64,000 nt of DNA from Sphingomonas parva (ex Maeng et al. 2020) (GTDB taxonomy: Bacteria > Pseudomonadota > Alphaproteobacteria > Sphingomonadales > Sphingomonadaceae): positions 62,001-126,000 of the forward strand of contig NZ_SPDV01000009.1 of NCBI RefSeq assembly GCF_004564275.1, read 5' to 3'. Each line of letters begins with the position of its first letter. The first letter of the stretch is position 1. Below, in pieces: positions 32,433 through 41,782 of this stretch. The notes beneath the pieces are model-generated. The model worked only from the letters and a program-made list of their open reading frames with translations. It searched no databases and had not been told where the DNA came from. The position numbers were made by a program, and so were the translations under genes.

Positions 32433-33644
32433 TCAGTTGCCGAGGATCTTGCCCAATCCGCGCTTGAGGCGCGATTTCGTATTTTCCGGCCGCGCGGGCG
32501 CCGCGTTCTCTTCCCGCTCGCCGCCGTCGCGGCCCATCATCTCGTCCATGCTCATGCCCAGCAGCCCGCTGTGCGTGGACTTGGTGCGAAGCTTGACCGT
32601 CCAGTCGGGACGCCAGGAGGCCGGCGCCCGCGCCGGACGGGCCGGATGGCTGAAATTGGCCTCGCCCCCGAACGCGGTGAGCATCAGCATCGACTGCGGC
32701 GCCGCCCTTGCGACCTCGACGGGAACCGTGCAGCTCGTCGCGGTCGCCGGCATCAGCACCTTCGCTGCGGTAAGGCGTCGGATTTCCTCCGGAGCGAGAT
32801 AGTCGCTGGCCATCGCCATGGCCTGAGTCTCGCTGGAGCTCCACATCACGAAATCGCTATTCTGGCCGGAGCCCATGGTCGCGGCGAGCCAAGCCTGCGA
32901 TCCCGGCACGGCCGCCCAGCTGAGCGGCACTGATCCCGACGCTCCCGGTGCGTTGCTGGTCAGGCGCACCGGCGCCAGAAAATCCTGGCCCGGAGCAAGG
33001 CTGAAGTCGATTTGCGGCGTGTAATTGCCTTTCACGACGTGCGCACCGACCAGCGAGCCGCCGGCGGGCACGTGAGTCCTGGAGCGGTCGTTCGGCCACT
33101 CGCCATAGGTCGTGCTGCTCGATGCCGACGGCGGGTTCATCATCTTGAACACGGTGTTGGCGAAGGCCGGCGGAACCTTGCCCGCCGCCATGGCGGCGAA
33201 ATCGACGATCAAAGGCTGGCCGGGCCGCGCGCGCTCGCCGCAGCCCCAATAGATCAGCATTCGGCCCTTGGGCTTGCCCATGTTCTGCCAGGGCTGAACC
33301 GAACCGGTCGCCGGCTGGCTGCGGGGCGTCACCAGGGGCAGGCTCGCGCCGGCCTTCAAGCCCGCCGGCGGGAGATGTTCGGCGCTAGGCTCACCCTGCG
33401 GACGCTGACCGGTGCCGAGCTGAAGGGTGAGATTGTGGGCATAGCCCGGTCCGCGGCCGCCCATCATGGCGGCCGCCATTCCCCTGGTCCCGCCGGCGCT
33501 CATCGCGCCCATTCCAGAGGCGGTTTCCGCGCTCATCCAGTAGGTCGCTGTCGTCCCGGCCTTCTGCTGTCCGTGCGCCGTGCCGAAGCTCAGGGCGCCC
33601 GCCGCCGTGCAGGCCGCGAGCAGCAGGTAACGCGTCGTCTTCAT
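32433..33644 (-). CDS. secreted protein of unknown function
   Basis: A 403-residue protein with signal peptide (MKTTRYLLLAACTAAGALSFGTAHG). The mature part is rich in methionine and glycine near residues 45-70 (GMGAMSAGGTRGMAAAMMGGRG). It has MLIYWGCGERARPGQPLIVDF, HVVKGNYTPQIDF, SQAWLAATMGSGQNSDFVMWSSSET and a polar, basic tail (KSRLKRGLGKILGN). This looks like a conserved sphingomonad protein of beta-rich fold whose function is unknown. The repeated methionines suggest metal or oxidation sensitivity, but this is only a remark. Confidence 0.65.
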   Translation of the reverse strand: MKTTRYLLLAACTAAGALSFGTAHGQQKAGTTATYWMSAETASGMGAMSAGGTRGMAAAMMGGRGPGYAHNLTLQLGTGQRPQGEPSAEHLPPAGLKAGASLPLVTPRSQPATGSVQPWQNMGKPKGRMLIYWGCGERARPGQPLIVDFAAMAAGKVPPAFANTVFKMMNPPSASSSTTYGEWPNDRSRTHVPAGGSLVGAHVVKGNYTPQIDFSLAPGQDFLAPVRLTSNAPGASGSVPLSWAAVPGSQAWLAATMGSGQNSDFVMWSSSETQAMAMASDYLAPEEIRRLTAAKVLMPATATSCTVPVEVARAAPQSMLMLTAFGGEANFSHPARPARAPASWRPDWTVKLRTKSTHSGLLGMSMDEMMGRDGGEREENAAPARPENTKSRLKRGLGKILGN

Positions 33645-33806
33645 AGCAATTTCCCCGTTGGTCCCCTCCCGCGCAGAATAAGGGAATCGGCGCCGAGCGG
33701 CAAACCGGGATCGAGGAAGGCAGCAGGACGCGCGACGAAAACGTCGTCCGTCAACAGGTCGTGAGGCGCGGCCGGAAGCGATGCTCCTCTGGCGCCTCGA
33801 CGGCGA

Positions 33807-34682
33807 TCAGGCGCACTTGGCGTCGGCGCGGGCGCGGGGCAGGCGCTGCTTCAGATAGTCGCGGATCGAGTCGCCATAGACCTCGCGAAGCTCGTCATAG
33901 GCCTTGCACGCGTGAGTCGGCTTGCCGAGTGCAACCAGCGCCTGGCCAAGGAAGAACAGGCTGTCTGCGGCCCGCTCGCCTTTGGGATTGCCCTGGTAGT
34001 TGGCAAGGAGAACCTTGGCCGCGGCCGCGGGCTTGCCGTCGTCCAGATAGGCCCGCCCGGCCAGGTTCGCCGCCCAGCTCGCGTAGCGATGCTTCGGCCA
34101 TTTCTTCGACACGGCCTCGAGCGCCTGCTGCGCCTCGGCGTATTTTTTCTGTTCCCACAGGCGATAGCCGGCATTGTAGGCGGCCTCGGCATCGCTGGCC
34201 GCCGCAACTGCGGCTGGTTGTGCCGCCGGGCTGTCGTCGCGGCTGCTCGTCTGCGGTTCCACCGCTCCATCGTCGGCCGGCGCGGAGGACGCAGCGCCGG
34301 CGGGCTTCTCAAGGGCATCGAGCCGCGTGCCCGTGCTGTCGCGAAGGGTAGCGAAGGCCGACTCGAGCTGCCGCAGCCGGTTGCCGTTCTGCTCGATCTG
34401 GCCGGTCAGCGCCCTCAGCTGTGCTTCCACCGCATCGACGCGCGCGGTGAGGTCAGCGACCGCGTTGCCCGCGGGGACGCCCTGCTGCTCGATGGTCGGC
34501 CTCGTCTCCTGGATCTCGGCGCCGACGATCGGAACGTTCGCGCCAGGGAAGACCTTGCGCTGTACCGCGCGCATCTCCTGCTCGAGACGATCGACGCGAC
34601 GATCGAGGCGATCGGCCTGCTGCGCGCCGGCCGGCATGGCGACGGAGGCCAGCAGGACCAGCCCAAGAAGATGAAAACGCAT
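33807..34682 (-). CDS. cpoB: Tol-Pal system protein CpoB (YbgF)
   Basis: A 291-residue periplasmic protein. A signal peptide (MRFHLLGLVLLASVAMPAGA) is followed by a coiled coil (DRLDRRVDRLEQEMRAVQRKVFP, then LTARVDAVEAQLRALTGQIEQNGNRLRQLESAF), an alanine/proline-rich linker and three TPR-like repeats (AYNAGYRLWEQKKYAEAQQALEAV, HRYASWAANLAGRAYL, ERAADSLFFLGQALVALGK). This matches CpoB, which coordinates outer-membrane constriction with peptidoglycan synthesis at division. No tol or pal gene lies next to it; a rodZ-like gene is upstream on the same strand. Confidence 0.88.
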   Translation of the reverse strand: MRFHLLGLVLLASVAMPAGAQQADRLDRRVDRLEQEMRAVQRKVFPGANVPIVGAEIQETRPTIEQQGVPAGNAVADLTARVDAVEAQLRALTGQIEQNGNRLRQLESAFATLRDSTGTRLDALEKPAGAASSAPADDGAVEPQTSSRDDSPAAQPAAVAAASDAEAAYNAGYRLWEQKKYAEAQQALEAVSKKWPKHRYASWAANLAGRAYLDDGKPAAAAKVLLANYQGNPKGERAADSLFFLGQALVALGKPTHACKAYDELREVYGDSIRDYLKQRLPRARADAKCA

Positions 34683-34759
34683 GATCTTTCCCCGCTACTC
34701 CACTCTTCCCGCTTTTACTAAGCAGGCGAGGATGTCGCCAGCATTAAGCGCAGCGCGGG

Positions 34760-35623
34760 CTAGCGTGCCGGCACCTGTCCCGGCGCCGCCGCCACCGGCC
34801 CGGCGGCCGGAGCCATGGCACCACCGGCCGGCGCGCTTCCCTGCGCGCGCGCGATGAGATCCGCGGCGCGGAGGCTGACCCTGGAGATCGTCCGATCGGG
34901 ATCACCAAGCGGCGGTATGATCGTCTGGCCGACCGTCACCCGCAGGGATTGCGGACGGCCGGTACGGATCTGCGGTGCCGGCGCAGCCGCCGGAACCTCG
35001 TATCGCTCGCCCGCCTTGAGAGTGCCCTGGTAGAGCGCGGGACCGCCATTCGCATTGTCGATGCGCATCCACACGTCCTCGGTCGCGGTGAGCACAACGG
35101 GGCCATTGGCCGCGATCGGCGCCTGAGGCTGCTGGGCGCGCGGAGCCGCCGCCTTCGGAGCGGGCGCGGGTGCCTCCAAGATCTGAGGCTCCGGCGTCGG
35201 ATCGTCCACTGCGTTGCTCCGCCAGATGATGAAGGCGATGATCAGCACGACCGCAATTCCGGCAGCGATCAGCGCGATCGAGCGAGGCGGCACCCGGGCG
35301 GGATCGGCCGGCTCGTACTGAGCGGTGACCGGGCCGGTCGCCGACCGAGACATGCCGAGCTGCTGACGGACCTCGCCGCCGACGTCAGAAGGGTCAAGTC
35401 CAACGGCCTGGGCGTAGGAGCGGGCGAAACCGACGCTATAGGTCGCCGCCGGGAGCGAATCCCACTCGCCTCGTTCGATATGCTCGAGATGGCGGATCGG
35501 AATGCGCGTCTGGAGCGCCAGCTCCTGCAGGGTCAGGCCCTTGCCCTCGCGTGCGACGCGGAGGCGATCGCCGACGGTCCGGCCGTGAGTCTTTCCCTCG
35601 AGCGTATCCGCCACCAATGCCAT
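34760..35623 (-). CDS. RodZ-like HTH membrane protein
   Basis: A 287-residue protein. Residues 15-85 form the HTH_25 domain (VGDRLRVAREGKGLTLQELALQTRIPIRHLEHIERGEWDSLPAATYSVGFARSYA), typical of RodZ. One transmembrane helix lies at about residues 113-132 (SIALIAAGIAVVLIIAFIIW). The rest is a periplasmic proline/alanine-rich linker and a small beta domain (ATEDVWMRIDNANGGPALYQGTLKAGERYEVP), which matches DUF4115. RodZ links MreB to the cell-wall machinery; the sphingomonad form is shorter and not proven equal. It reads toward cpoB with a 77-base gap, so the two may form a cell-shape pair. Confidence 0.8.
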   Translation of the reverse strand: MALVADTLEGKTHGRTVGDRLRVAREGKGLTLQELALQTRIPIRHLEHIERGEWDSLPAATYSVGFARSYAQAVGLDPSDVGGEVRQQLGMSRSATGPVTAQYEPADPARVPPRSIALIAAGIAVVLIIAFIIWRSNAVDDPTPEPQILEAPAPAPKAAAPRAQQPQAPIAANGPVVLTATEDVWMRIDNANGGPALYQGTLKAGERYEVPAAAPAPQIRTGRPQSLRVTVGQTIIPPLGDPDRTISRVSLRAADLIARAQGSAPAGGAMAPAAGPVAAAPGQVPAR

Positions 35624-35703
35624 TACTCCTCGCTACAAGTCATCCGGCGCGGCCAATGACAGCCGAGCGGAGGTTTGATGTCAACGCCGACCGCCCAAGT
35701 CGT

Positions 35704-37980
35704 TCAGCCGACGAAGACATCGTTCTCCTCCGCCCAGCGGCTGAGCGCCCCACGGATGTCCGAAGGCGGCTGGGCGAGGATTTGTTCCAACGCTTGGATC
35801 AGCGCGCCGCGATCGACGGAGCGGATCATCGCCTTGATCGGCCCGACTGCGACCGGCGTGATAGAGAAGCGCTCCACTCCGATCCCCATCAACGCCATCG
35901 CCTCGAGAGTCCGGCCCCCCATTTCACCGCACACGCCGACCGGGACGCCGGCGGCGGAAGCCTCCCGCACGATGCGGCGAAGGAAGCGCAGGATCGCAGG
36001 AGACAGCCAGTCGTAGCGTTCTGCGAGTTTCGGATGGGCCCGATCGGCGGCGAACAGGAACTGGGTGAGATCGTTGGTGCCGATAGACAGAAAGTCGATC
36101 TTCGGCAGAAGGATGTCCAATGTCTCGGCGAGCGCCGGGACTTCCAGCATCGCCCCGTAGGAGATCTTCGCCGGCAGCAGCTTCCGGCGCTCGGCCAGCC
36201 AGCTGCGCTGCTGCTCGACGATGTCGCGCGCGGCGTCAAATTCCCATGGCTCCGAAACCATCGGGAACATGATGTTGAGGTCGCGGCCCGCGGCGGCTTC
36301 GAGCAGCGCTCGCGCCTGCGCCTTCAGCAGGCCGTCGCGGTCGAGGGCGAGGCGCAGCGCGCGCCAGCCCATCGCGGGGTTTTCCTCCTGTTCGTCCCCG
36401 TCACCGGTCTGGAGATAGGGAAGGGCCTTGTCCCCGCCGACGTCGAGCGTCCGAAAGATCACGGGCTTGTCCCCGGCGGCCTCCAACACCGAGCGATACA
36501 GACGCTGCTGGCTCTCGCGGCGCGGCAATGCGGCGGAGACGAGGAACTGAAATTCCGTGCGGAACAGGCCGATCCCGTCGGCGCCCACCATGTGGATCGC
36601 TTCGGCGTCGTCGCGCAGCCCGGCATTGACCATCAGCGTGACGCGGGTGCCGTCCCGGGTCACCGGCGGCACGTCGCGCAATGCGGCGAACTCGGCGCGC
36701 TTCTTCTGGGTCGCCGCAAGCTTGGCCTTGAAAGCTTCCTCGACCGGGCCGGACGGCCGCACGAACGCGGCGCCCTCAGTCCCGTCGAGGAGGATGTGAT
36801 CGCCCTCGTAGACCGCCTGGCGGACATTGCGAAGGCGGCCGAGCATCGGAATGCCCATGGCCCGGGCGACGATCGTCACATGGGCGGTGAGCGAGCCTTC
36901 CTCGAGAATGACGCCCTTCAACCGGCGGCGATCGTATTCCAGCAGCTCGGCGGGGCCGAGGTTGCGTGCGACCAGGATCGCGTCGCCGCGCAGCCCCATC
37001 TGCGCGGCCGTGCCGAGCTGGCCGGAGACGATGCGCAGCAGCCGGTTCGAAAGGTCATCGAGATCGTGCATCCGCTCCTGAAGCAGAGGATCGTCGATGT
37101 CCCGCATCCGCGTCTGCATGCGTTGGCGGACGCGCTCGATCGCCGCTTCCGCGGTCAGGCCGCTGTCGATCGCCTCGTTGATCCGGCGCGACCATCCCTC
37201 GTCATAGGCGAACATCTTGTACGTCTCGAGGATGTCGTGATGCTCGCCCGCGGTGCCGAACTCGGCGAGGCTGGTCATGCTGTCGATCTGCTCGCGCATC
37301 TTGCGAAACGCGGAATAGACGCGGTGGCGCTCCGCTTCGATGTCCTCGGCAACGGTATGCTCGATCGTGACGCGCGGCTGGTGGAAGACGGCGACGCCCA
37401 CGGCCATCCCGGTGACGAGCCGCAGCCCGGAGAGTCGAACCGAGCCCTGATCGCGTGCGTTTGCCGAGGCCGAGGAGGCGCGATCGGCAAGGCCCGCGTT
37501 AGCGATCAGTTCCGAGAGAACCATCGCCACGGTCTGCAGCGCCTCGATTTCCAGCTCGTCATAGGCGCGCGGATCCGCATGCTGAACGCAGAGCACGCCG
37601 ATGGCGCGCTCGCGCCGGACGATCGGCACGCCGGCGAAGCTGTGAAACAGTTCCTCCCCGGTCTCGGGCCGATAGGCGAATTCTGGATGGCTGGCGGCTT
37701 CCGCCAGGTTGAGGACGGAGACCTGCTTGGCGATCGTGCCGACCAGACCCTCGCCCAGGCCGAGCTTGGTGACATGTACGGCGCTCTGGTTGAGGCCGAC
37801 CGTCGCGAACAGCTCGAGCACGCCGTCGCGCAGCAGGTAGATCGAGCAGACCTCGCTCGCCATCGCCTCGGCGATGATCTTCACGACCTTGTTGAGCTTC
37901 GCCTGCGCGCCGGAGCGCGAGGCCATGACATCGTGAAGTCCGGTCAGGATCTCGCGGGCGGAAGCGGCGGAAGCGGGCAT
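35704..37980 (-). CDS. ptsP: phosphoenolpyruvate-protein phosphotransferase PtsP (EI-Ntr)
   Basis: A 758-residue protein. An N-terminal GAF domain (residues about 20-165; SIYLLRDGVLELFATVGLN...GVPIVRRERAIGVLCVQH) precedes the EI part. The phospho-histidine is in GSLTAHVTIVARAMGIPML. The PEP-binding barrel holds GIGLFRTEFQFL, ALPYLQTGDGDEQEENPAMGWRALRLAL, MFPMVSEPWEFDAARDI and FLSIGTNDLTQFLFAADR, and the C-terminal part CGEMGGRTLEAMALMGIGVERFS. The enzyme starts the nitrogen PTS by phosphorylating NPr, and through EIIA-Ntr tunes potassium, carbon and nitrogen balance. The gene lies between rodZ-like and nitronate monooxygenase/lysC genes, a common alphaproteobacterial arrangement with lysC. 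Confidence 0.95.
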   Translation of the reverse strand: MPASAASAREILTGLHDVMASRSGAQAKLNKVVKIIAEAMASEVCSIYLLRDGVLELFATVGLNQSAVHVTKLGLGEGLVGTIAKQVSVLNLAEAASHPEFAYRPETGEELFHSFAGVPIVRRERAIGVLCVQHADPRAYDELEIEALQTVAMVLSELIANAGLADRASSASANARDQGSVRLSGLRLVTGMAVGVAVFHQPRVTIEHTVAEDIEAERHRVYSAFRKMREQIDSMTSLAEFGTAGEHHDILETYKMFAYDEGWSRRINEAIDSGLTAEAAIERVRQRMQTRMRDIDDPLLQERMHDLDDLSNRLLRIVSGQLGTAAQMGLRGDAILVARNLGPAELLEYDRRRLKGVILEEGSLTAHVTIVARAMGIPMLGRLRNVRQAVYEGDHILLDGTEGAAFVRPSGPVEEAFKAKLAATQKKRAEFAALRDVPPVTRDGTRVTLMVNAGLRDDAEAIHMVGADGIGLFRTEFQFLVSAALPRRESQQRLYRSVLEAAGDKPVIFRTLDVGGDKALPYLQTGDGDEQEENPAMGWRALRLALDRDGLLKAQARALLEAAAGRDLNIMFPMVSEPWEFDAARDIVEQQRSWLAERRKLLPAKISYGAMLEVPALAETLDILLPKIDFLSIGTNDLTQFLFAADRAHPKLAERYDWLSPAILRFLRRIVREASAAGVPVGVCGEMGGRTLEAMALMGIGVERFSITPVAVGPIKAMIRSVDRGALIQALEQILAQPPSDIRGALSRWAEENDVFVG

Positions 37981-38066
37981 GTCGCAGCAGCGCTAACAGA
38001 ATGCGTCGCCGGAAGCCAAGGCCGATAGGGTGAAGATATGACCCTTTCGGAGCTCGTTCCGGGCCG

Positions 38067-39116
38067 TCAGACGGAACGCCGCTCCAGAGCGTGCGCTGCC
38101 TGATCGACGAGCTGCCGGAGGATCTCCGCGGCCGGCGCTTCTTCCCGGACCATCCCGACCGACTGGCCCGCCATTACCGATCCGCTCTCGACGTCGCCGT
38201 CGATCACAGCGCGGCGGAGCGCGCCCGCCCAATAATGCTCGATCTGGAGCTGCGCCTCGGCCATCTCGACCCCGCCTTTATCGAGGAGATCGGCAACTTC
38301 GCGCTGCTTGGCGGCGAAGCTCTCCATCTCGCGGTTCTTCAGGGCGCGGACGGGAATCACCGGCAGGCGCGGATCGATCTGGACGCTAGTCACCGCATCG
38401 CGGGCCGAAGCGCGGATGAACGCCTTCTTGAAATTCGGATGCGCGATGCACTCGTGCGCGCAGACGAAGCGGGTGCCGAGCTGGACACCGACCGCGCCCA
38501 TTTCGAGATAGCCCGCGATCAGCCCGCCATGGCCGATACCGCCGGCGACGAAGATCGGCACCTCGGCAGCCAGCGGCGGCAGGATCTCCTGGGCAAGCAC
38601 CGACGTGGAGACCGGGCCGATGTGACCGCCCGCCTCCATGCCCTCGATGACGAGCGCATCGACGCCGGACCGGACGAGCTTCTTCGCGAGCGCAAGGGCG
38701 GGTGCGAAGCAGATCAGCTTCGCGCCATTGCCCTTGATCCGCTCGATCGAGCCGGGCGGCGGCAGCCCGCCGGCAAGCACAACATGGCTCACTCCATGCT
38801 TCGCGCATACGTCGATCAGCTCCGAGAGCTGCGGGTGCATGGTGATGAGGTTGACGCCGAAGGGCCGGTCGGTTCGCTTCTTCGTCTCGGCGATCTCGGT
38901 GTCGAGAAGTGCGGGCGTCATCGCTCCGCAGGCGATCACCCCGAAGGCGCCCGCATTGGACAGAGCGGAGACGAGATTGCGCTCGGAAATCCAGCTCATC
39001 GCGCCGCCGAGCACCGCAACCTCGCAGCCGAGGAAGTCGGTGCCGCGTTTCATCAGCCGGCGCAGGCGGTCGTGGCCGATGTCGGCGGCTGTGGACAGAT
39101 CGACTGCCTGGTTCAC
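38067..39116 (-). CDS. nitronate monooxygenase / 2-nitropropane dioxygenase family
   Basis: A 349-residue FMN-binding TIM-barrel protein. The start ATG overlaps the lysC stop by four bases. Segments are VAVLGGAMSWISERNLVSALSNAGAFGVIACG, PFGVNLITMHPQL, HVVLAGGLPPPGSIERIKGNG, ALVIEGMEAGGHIGPVSTSVL, PIFVAGGIGHGGLIAGYLEMGAVGVQLGTRFV. The glycine-rich phosphate-binding parts are typical of class NMOs and FabK-like enzymes. The flavin oxidises a small toxic nitronate or related compound. Close linkage with lysC suggests co-transcription rather than a common pathway. Confidence 0.85.
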   Translation of the reverse strand: MNQAVDLSTAADIGHDRLRRLMKRGTDFLGCEVAVLGGAMSWISERNLVSALSNAGAFGVIACGAMTPALLDTEIAETKKRTDRPFGVNLITMHPQLSELIDVCAKHGVSHVVLAGGLPPPGSIERIKGNGAKLICFAPALALAKKLVRSGVDALVIEGMEAGGHIGPVSTSVLAQEILPPLAAEVPIFVAGGIGHGGLIAGYLEMGAVGVQLGTRFVCAHECIAHPNFKKAFIRASARDAVTSVQIDPRLPVIPVRALKNREMESFAAKQREVADLLDKGGVEMAEAQLQIEHYWAGALRRAVIDGDVESGSVMAGQSVGMVREEAPAAEILRQLVDQAAHALERRSV

Positions 39117-40351
39117 GCTTCCGCCTCCTGATCGAGGCCGTAGGTGCTGTGAAGGACGCGCACGGCCAATTCGGTATATTCCTCCGCAATGAGGACCGAC
39201 ACCTTGATCTCCGATGTCGTGATGGCGAGGATGTTGATGTTCCTCTGCGCCAGCGCCTCGAACATCTGGGCGGCGACGCCCGCATTCGACCGCATGCCGA
39301 CGCCGACCGCGCTCACCTTCACGACATTGGTGTCGGTGACGAAATTGTCGAACCCGATCTTCTCGCGAACCTGCTCCAGCACCGCACGGGTCTGCGGCAG
39401 CGAGGCCGCCGGCACGGTGAAGGTGAGATCGCTCTTCGAGCCGGGCTGAGGCACGCTCTGCACGATCATGTCGACGTTGATGCTCGCCTCAGCGAGCGGC
39501 CCGAAGATGCCGGCGACGGTACCGGGCTTGTCGGGCAGGCCGGTGAGCGTGACCATCGCCTCGTTCTTGTCGTAGGCGATGCCGGTGATCAGTTGGCGTT
39601 CCATATTGTATTCCTCGAGAGCCTCGTCGGCGACCACCATCGTGCCGGGCCGATCGTCGAACGAGGACAGGACACGCAACGGCATGTTCTCCCGCATCGC
39701 CAAACCGACCGAGCGGGTCTGCAGCACCTTGGCGCCGACCGACGCGAGCTCCAGCATCTCTTCGTAGGTGATAACCGGCAGCTTGCGCGCGCGCGGCACG
39801 ATGCGCGGATCGGTCGTGTAGACACCGTCGACATCGGTATAGATGTCGCAGCGGTCGGCCTTCATGGCGGCGGCGAGCGCGACCGCCGAGGTGTCCGAAC
39901 CACCGCGCCCCAAGGTCGAGACGTCACCGGCCTCGGTGACGCCCTGGAAGCCCGGGATCACCGCGATTCCGCCTTCCGAGAAGACCCGGTCGAGCACGGC
40001 GGCGTCGATGCCCTCGATCAAACCGGCGGTATGGCCGCTGGTGAGGATCGGCAGCTGCCAGCCCATGTAGGAGCGGGCGTTCAGTCCCATGCCCTGGAGA
40101 GTGATCGCGAGGAGTCCACTCGTCACCTGCTCTCCGGAGGCGACAACGACGTCATATTCGCGCGGATCGTAGAGCGAGGCGGCCTCGCGGCAGAGCTGGA
40201 CCAGGCGGTCAGTCTCGCCCGCCATCGCCGAGACGACGACCGCGAGCTCGTTGCCCGCCTCGACTTCGCGTTTCACAAGGCTGGCGACATGACGGATGCG
40301 CTCGATGCCCGCCATCGAGGTGCCGCCGAATTTCATCACGATGCGCGCCAT
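39113..40351 (-). CDS. lysC: aspartate kinase
   Basis: A 412-residue enzyme. The kinase part (residues 1-250) has MKFGGTSMAGIERI, VSAMAGETDRLVQL, EYDVVVASGEQVTSGLLA and TLGRGGSDTSAVALAAAMKADRCDIYTDVDGVYTTDPRIV. Two ACT domains follow (ITGIAYDKNEAMVTLTGLPDKPGTVAGIFGPLAEASINVDMIVQ and VSAVGVGMRSNAGVAAQMFEALAQRNINILAITTSEI). The enzyme phosphorylates aspartate at the head of lysine, threonine and methionine synthesis and is controlled by lysine and threonine through the ACT domains. MARIVMKFGG is taken as the start. It overlaps the nitronate monooxygenase gene and lies near lysA. Confidence 0.97.
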   Translation of the reverse strand: MARIVMKFGGTSMAGIERIRHVASLVKREVEAGNELAVVVSAMAGETDRLVQLCREAASLYDPREYDVVVASGEQVTSGLLAITLQGMGLNARSYMGWQLPILTSGHTAGLIEGIDAAVLDRVFSEGGIAVIPGFQGVTEAGDVSTLGRGGSDTSAVALAAAMKADRCDIYTDVDGVYTTDPRIVPRARKLPVITYEEMLELASVGAKVLQTRSVGLAMRENMPLRVLSSFDDRPGTMVVADEALEEYNMERQLITGIAYDKNEAMVTLTGLPDKPGTVAGIFGPLAEASINVDMIVQSVPQPGSKSDLTFTVPAASLPQTRAVLEQVREKIGFDNFVTDTNVVKVSAVGVGMRSNAGVAAQMFEALAQRNINILAITTSEIKVSVLIAEEYTELAVRVLHSTYGLDQEAEA

Positions 40352-40397
40352 CGGGCCGGCTCTTAGCGGCTGCCGCCGCACATGCAAGGAGGCGAGC

Positions 40398-41678
40398 TCA
40401 CGCGCTGCGCTCGCTGCCTGCGAGCCAGCTGGGGATTCTGTCTGCGGCGATCAACCGGTCGATGTCGATCCGTTCGCGCACCACCGCCATTTCGGATCCA
40501 CGAACGAGAACCTCCGGCGTCAGGGGTCGTGAATTGTAGGTGCTGGACATCGCCGCGGCATAGGCACCGGCGGTGCGGAAGATGACGAGGTCTCCGGCTT
40601 GAACAGTGTCCATTTCCCGGCCGGTCGCGAAGGTGTCGCCGGTCTCGCACACCGGCCCGACCACGTTCAATGTGCTGCGGCCGCCGTGCGGCGCCACCGC
40701 CTCGATTGCATGCCAGGCGTCGTAGAGGGTGGGACGCATCAGATCGTTCATCGCCGCGTCCAGGACGACGAACGGGTGCGCCACGCCCGGCTTGACGCGG
40801 ATCACGCGCGCCAGGAGCACGCCGGCATTGCCGACGATCAGCCGGCCCGGTTCGAACACAAGGCGCACTCCCCAGTGCTTGGCGACGCGGCAGACCATGT
40901 CGCCATAGTCCTCGGGAGAGGGAGGCGGCGGCAGGGCGGGATCGTAGGTGATGCCAAGACCACCGCCGAGATCCGCCACTTCGATCACGTGGCCGGCGGC
41001 GCGAAGCTCGCCGATCAGGGCACCGACCTTGCGGAACGCGCTCTCCAGGGGCGCGAGGCTGGTGAGCTGGCTGCCGATGTGCACGGCAACGCCCTGTACA
41101 CGAAGGCCGGGAAGCTCGGCCGCGCGGGCGTAAGCGGCCATCACGTCGCCTGCCGGCACGCCGAACTTGTTCTCGGCGGATCCGGTCGAGATCTTCGCAT
41201 GCGTGCCGGCGGCCACGTCGGGATTGACGCGGAAGCCGATCGGCGCGGTGCGGCCGAGGCGGGATGCAACCTCGGACAGCATTTCCGCTTCCTCGACCGA
41301 TTCCAGGTTGAACTGGAACAGGCCACCCTCGAGCGCCAGCGCCATCTCTTCCGCAGTCTTCCCGACGCCCGAGAATACGATCTTCTCCGGCAAGACTCCG
41401 GCCGCCACCGCACGGCGGTACTCGCCGCCCGAGACGACGTCCGCTCCCAGACCCTGCGCGGCGAGTGTGGCGAGAACCGCCGCATTCGGATTGGCCTTTA
41501 CCGCATAAGCGATCAGCGGATTGCCGAGCGGCGCCAGTGCGTCCTTCAGCACCTCAGCGTGGCGCACCATCGTGGCGCTCGAATAGACGTAGACGGGCGT
41601 GCCGACGCGCTCCGCGATCTCGGGCAGAGGCAGATCCTCGCAATGAAGGACGCCGTCGCGGTGGGAAAAATGATCCAT
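40398..41678 (-). CDS. lysA: diaminopimelate decarboxylase
   Basis: A 426-residue PLP enzyme. YAVKANPN carries the Schiff-base lysine. HIGSQLTSLAPLESAF, EVADLGGGLGITYDP and EPGRLIVGNAGVLLARV follow as in the fold-III alanine-racemase-like barrel. The substrate-contact segment is VCETGDTFATGREMD, and the C-terminal barrel has GDLVIFRTAGAYAAAMSSTYNSRPLTPEVLVRG. It makes L-lysine from meso-diaminopimelate. MDHFSHRDGVL is taken as the start. It lies 46 bases upstream of lysC on the same strand, so the two share a lysine operon. Confidence 0.97.
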   Translation of the reverse strand: MDHFSHRDGVLHCEDLPLPEIAERVGTPVYVYSSATMVRHAEVLKDALAPLGNPLIAYAVKANPNAAVLATLAAQGLGADVVSGGEYRRAVAAGVLPEKIVFSGVGKTAEEMALALEGGLFQFNLESVEEAEMLSEVASRLGRTAPIGFRVNPDVAAGTHAKISTGSAENKFGVPAGDVMAAYARAAELPGLRVQGVAVHIGSQLTSLAPLESAFRKVGALIGELRAAGHVIEVADLGGGLGITYDPALPPPPSPEDYGDMVCRVAKHWGVRLVFEPGRLIVGNAGVLLARVIRVKPGVAHPFVVLDAAMNDLMRPTLYDAWHAIEAVAPHGGRSTLNVVGPVCETGDTFATGREMDTVQAGDLVIFRTAGAYAAAMSSTYNSRPLTPEVLVRGSEMAVVRERIDIDRLIAADRIPSWLAGSERSA

Positions 41679-41782
41679 CGAGCCTTCGCCTGCGAGGAGG
41701 GGAACGAGGCTGCGCCTCTCGGATTTCAGCCTGGGCCCGTTTGGCCTTGGGAAAGCGGGCGGCGTCCTGATAGGGAGCAGGC

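Noticed and set aside
35551-38028. An 825-codon open frame on the + strand opposite ptsP
   Set aside because: PtsP is complete on the other strand with all EI motifs; the forward frame has no recognisable fold.
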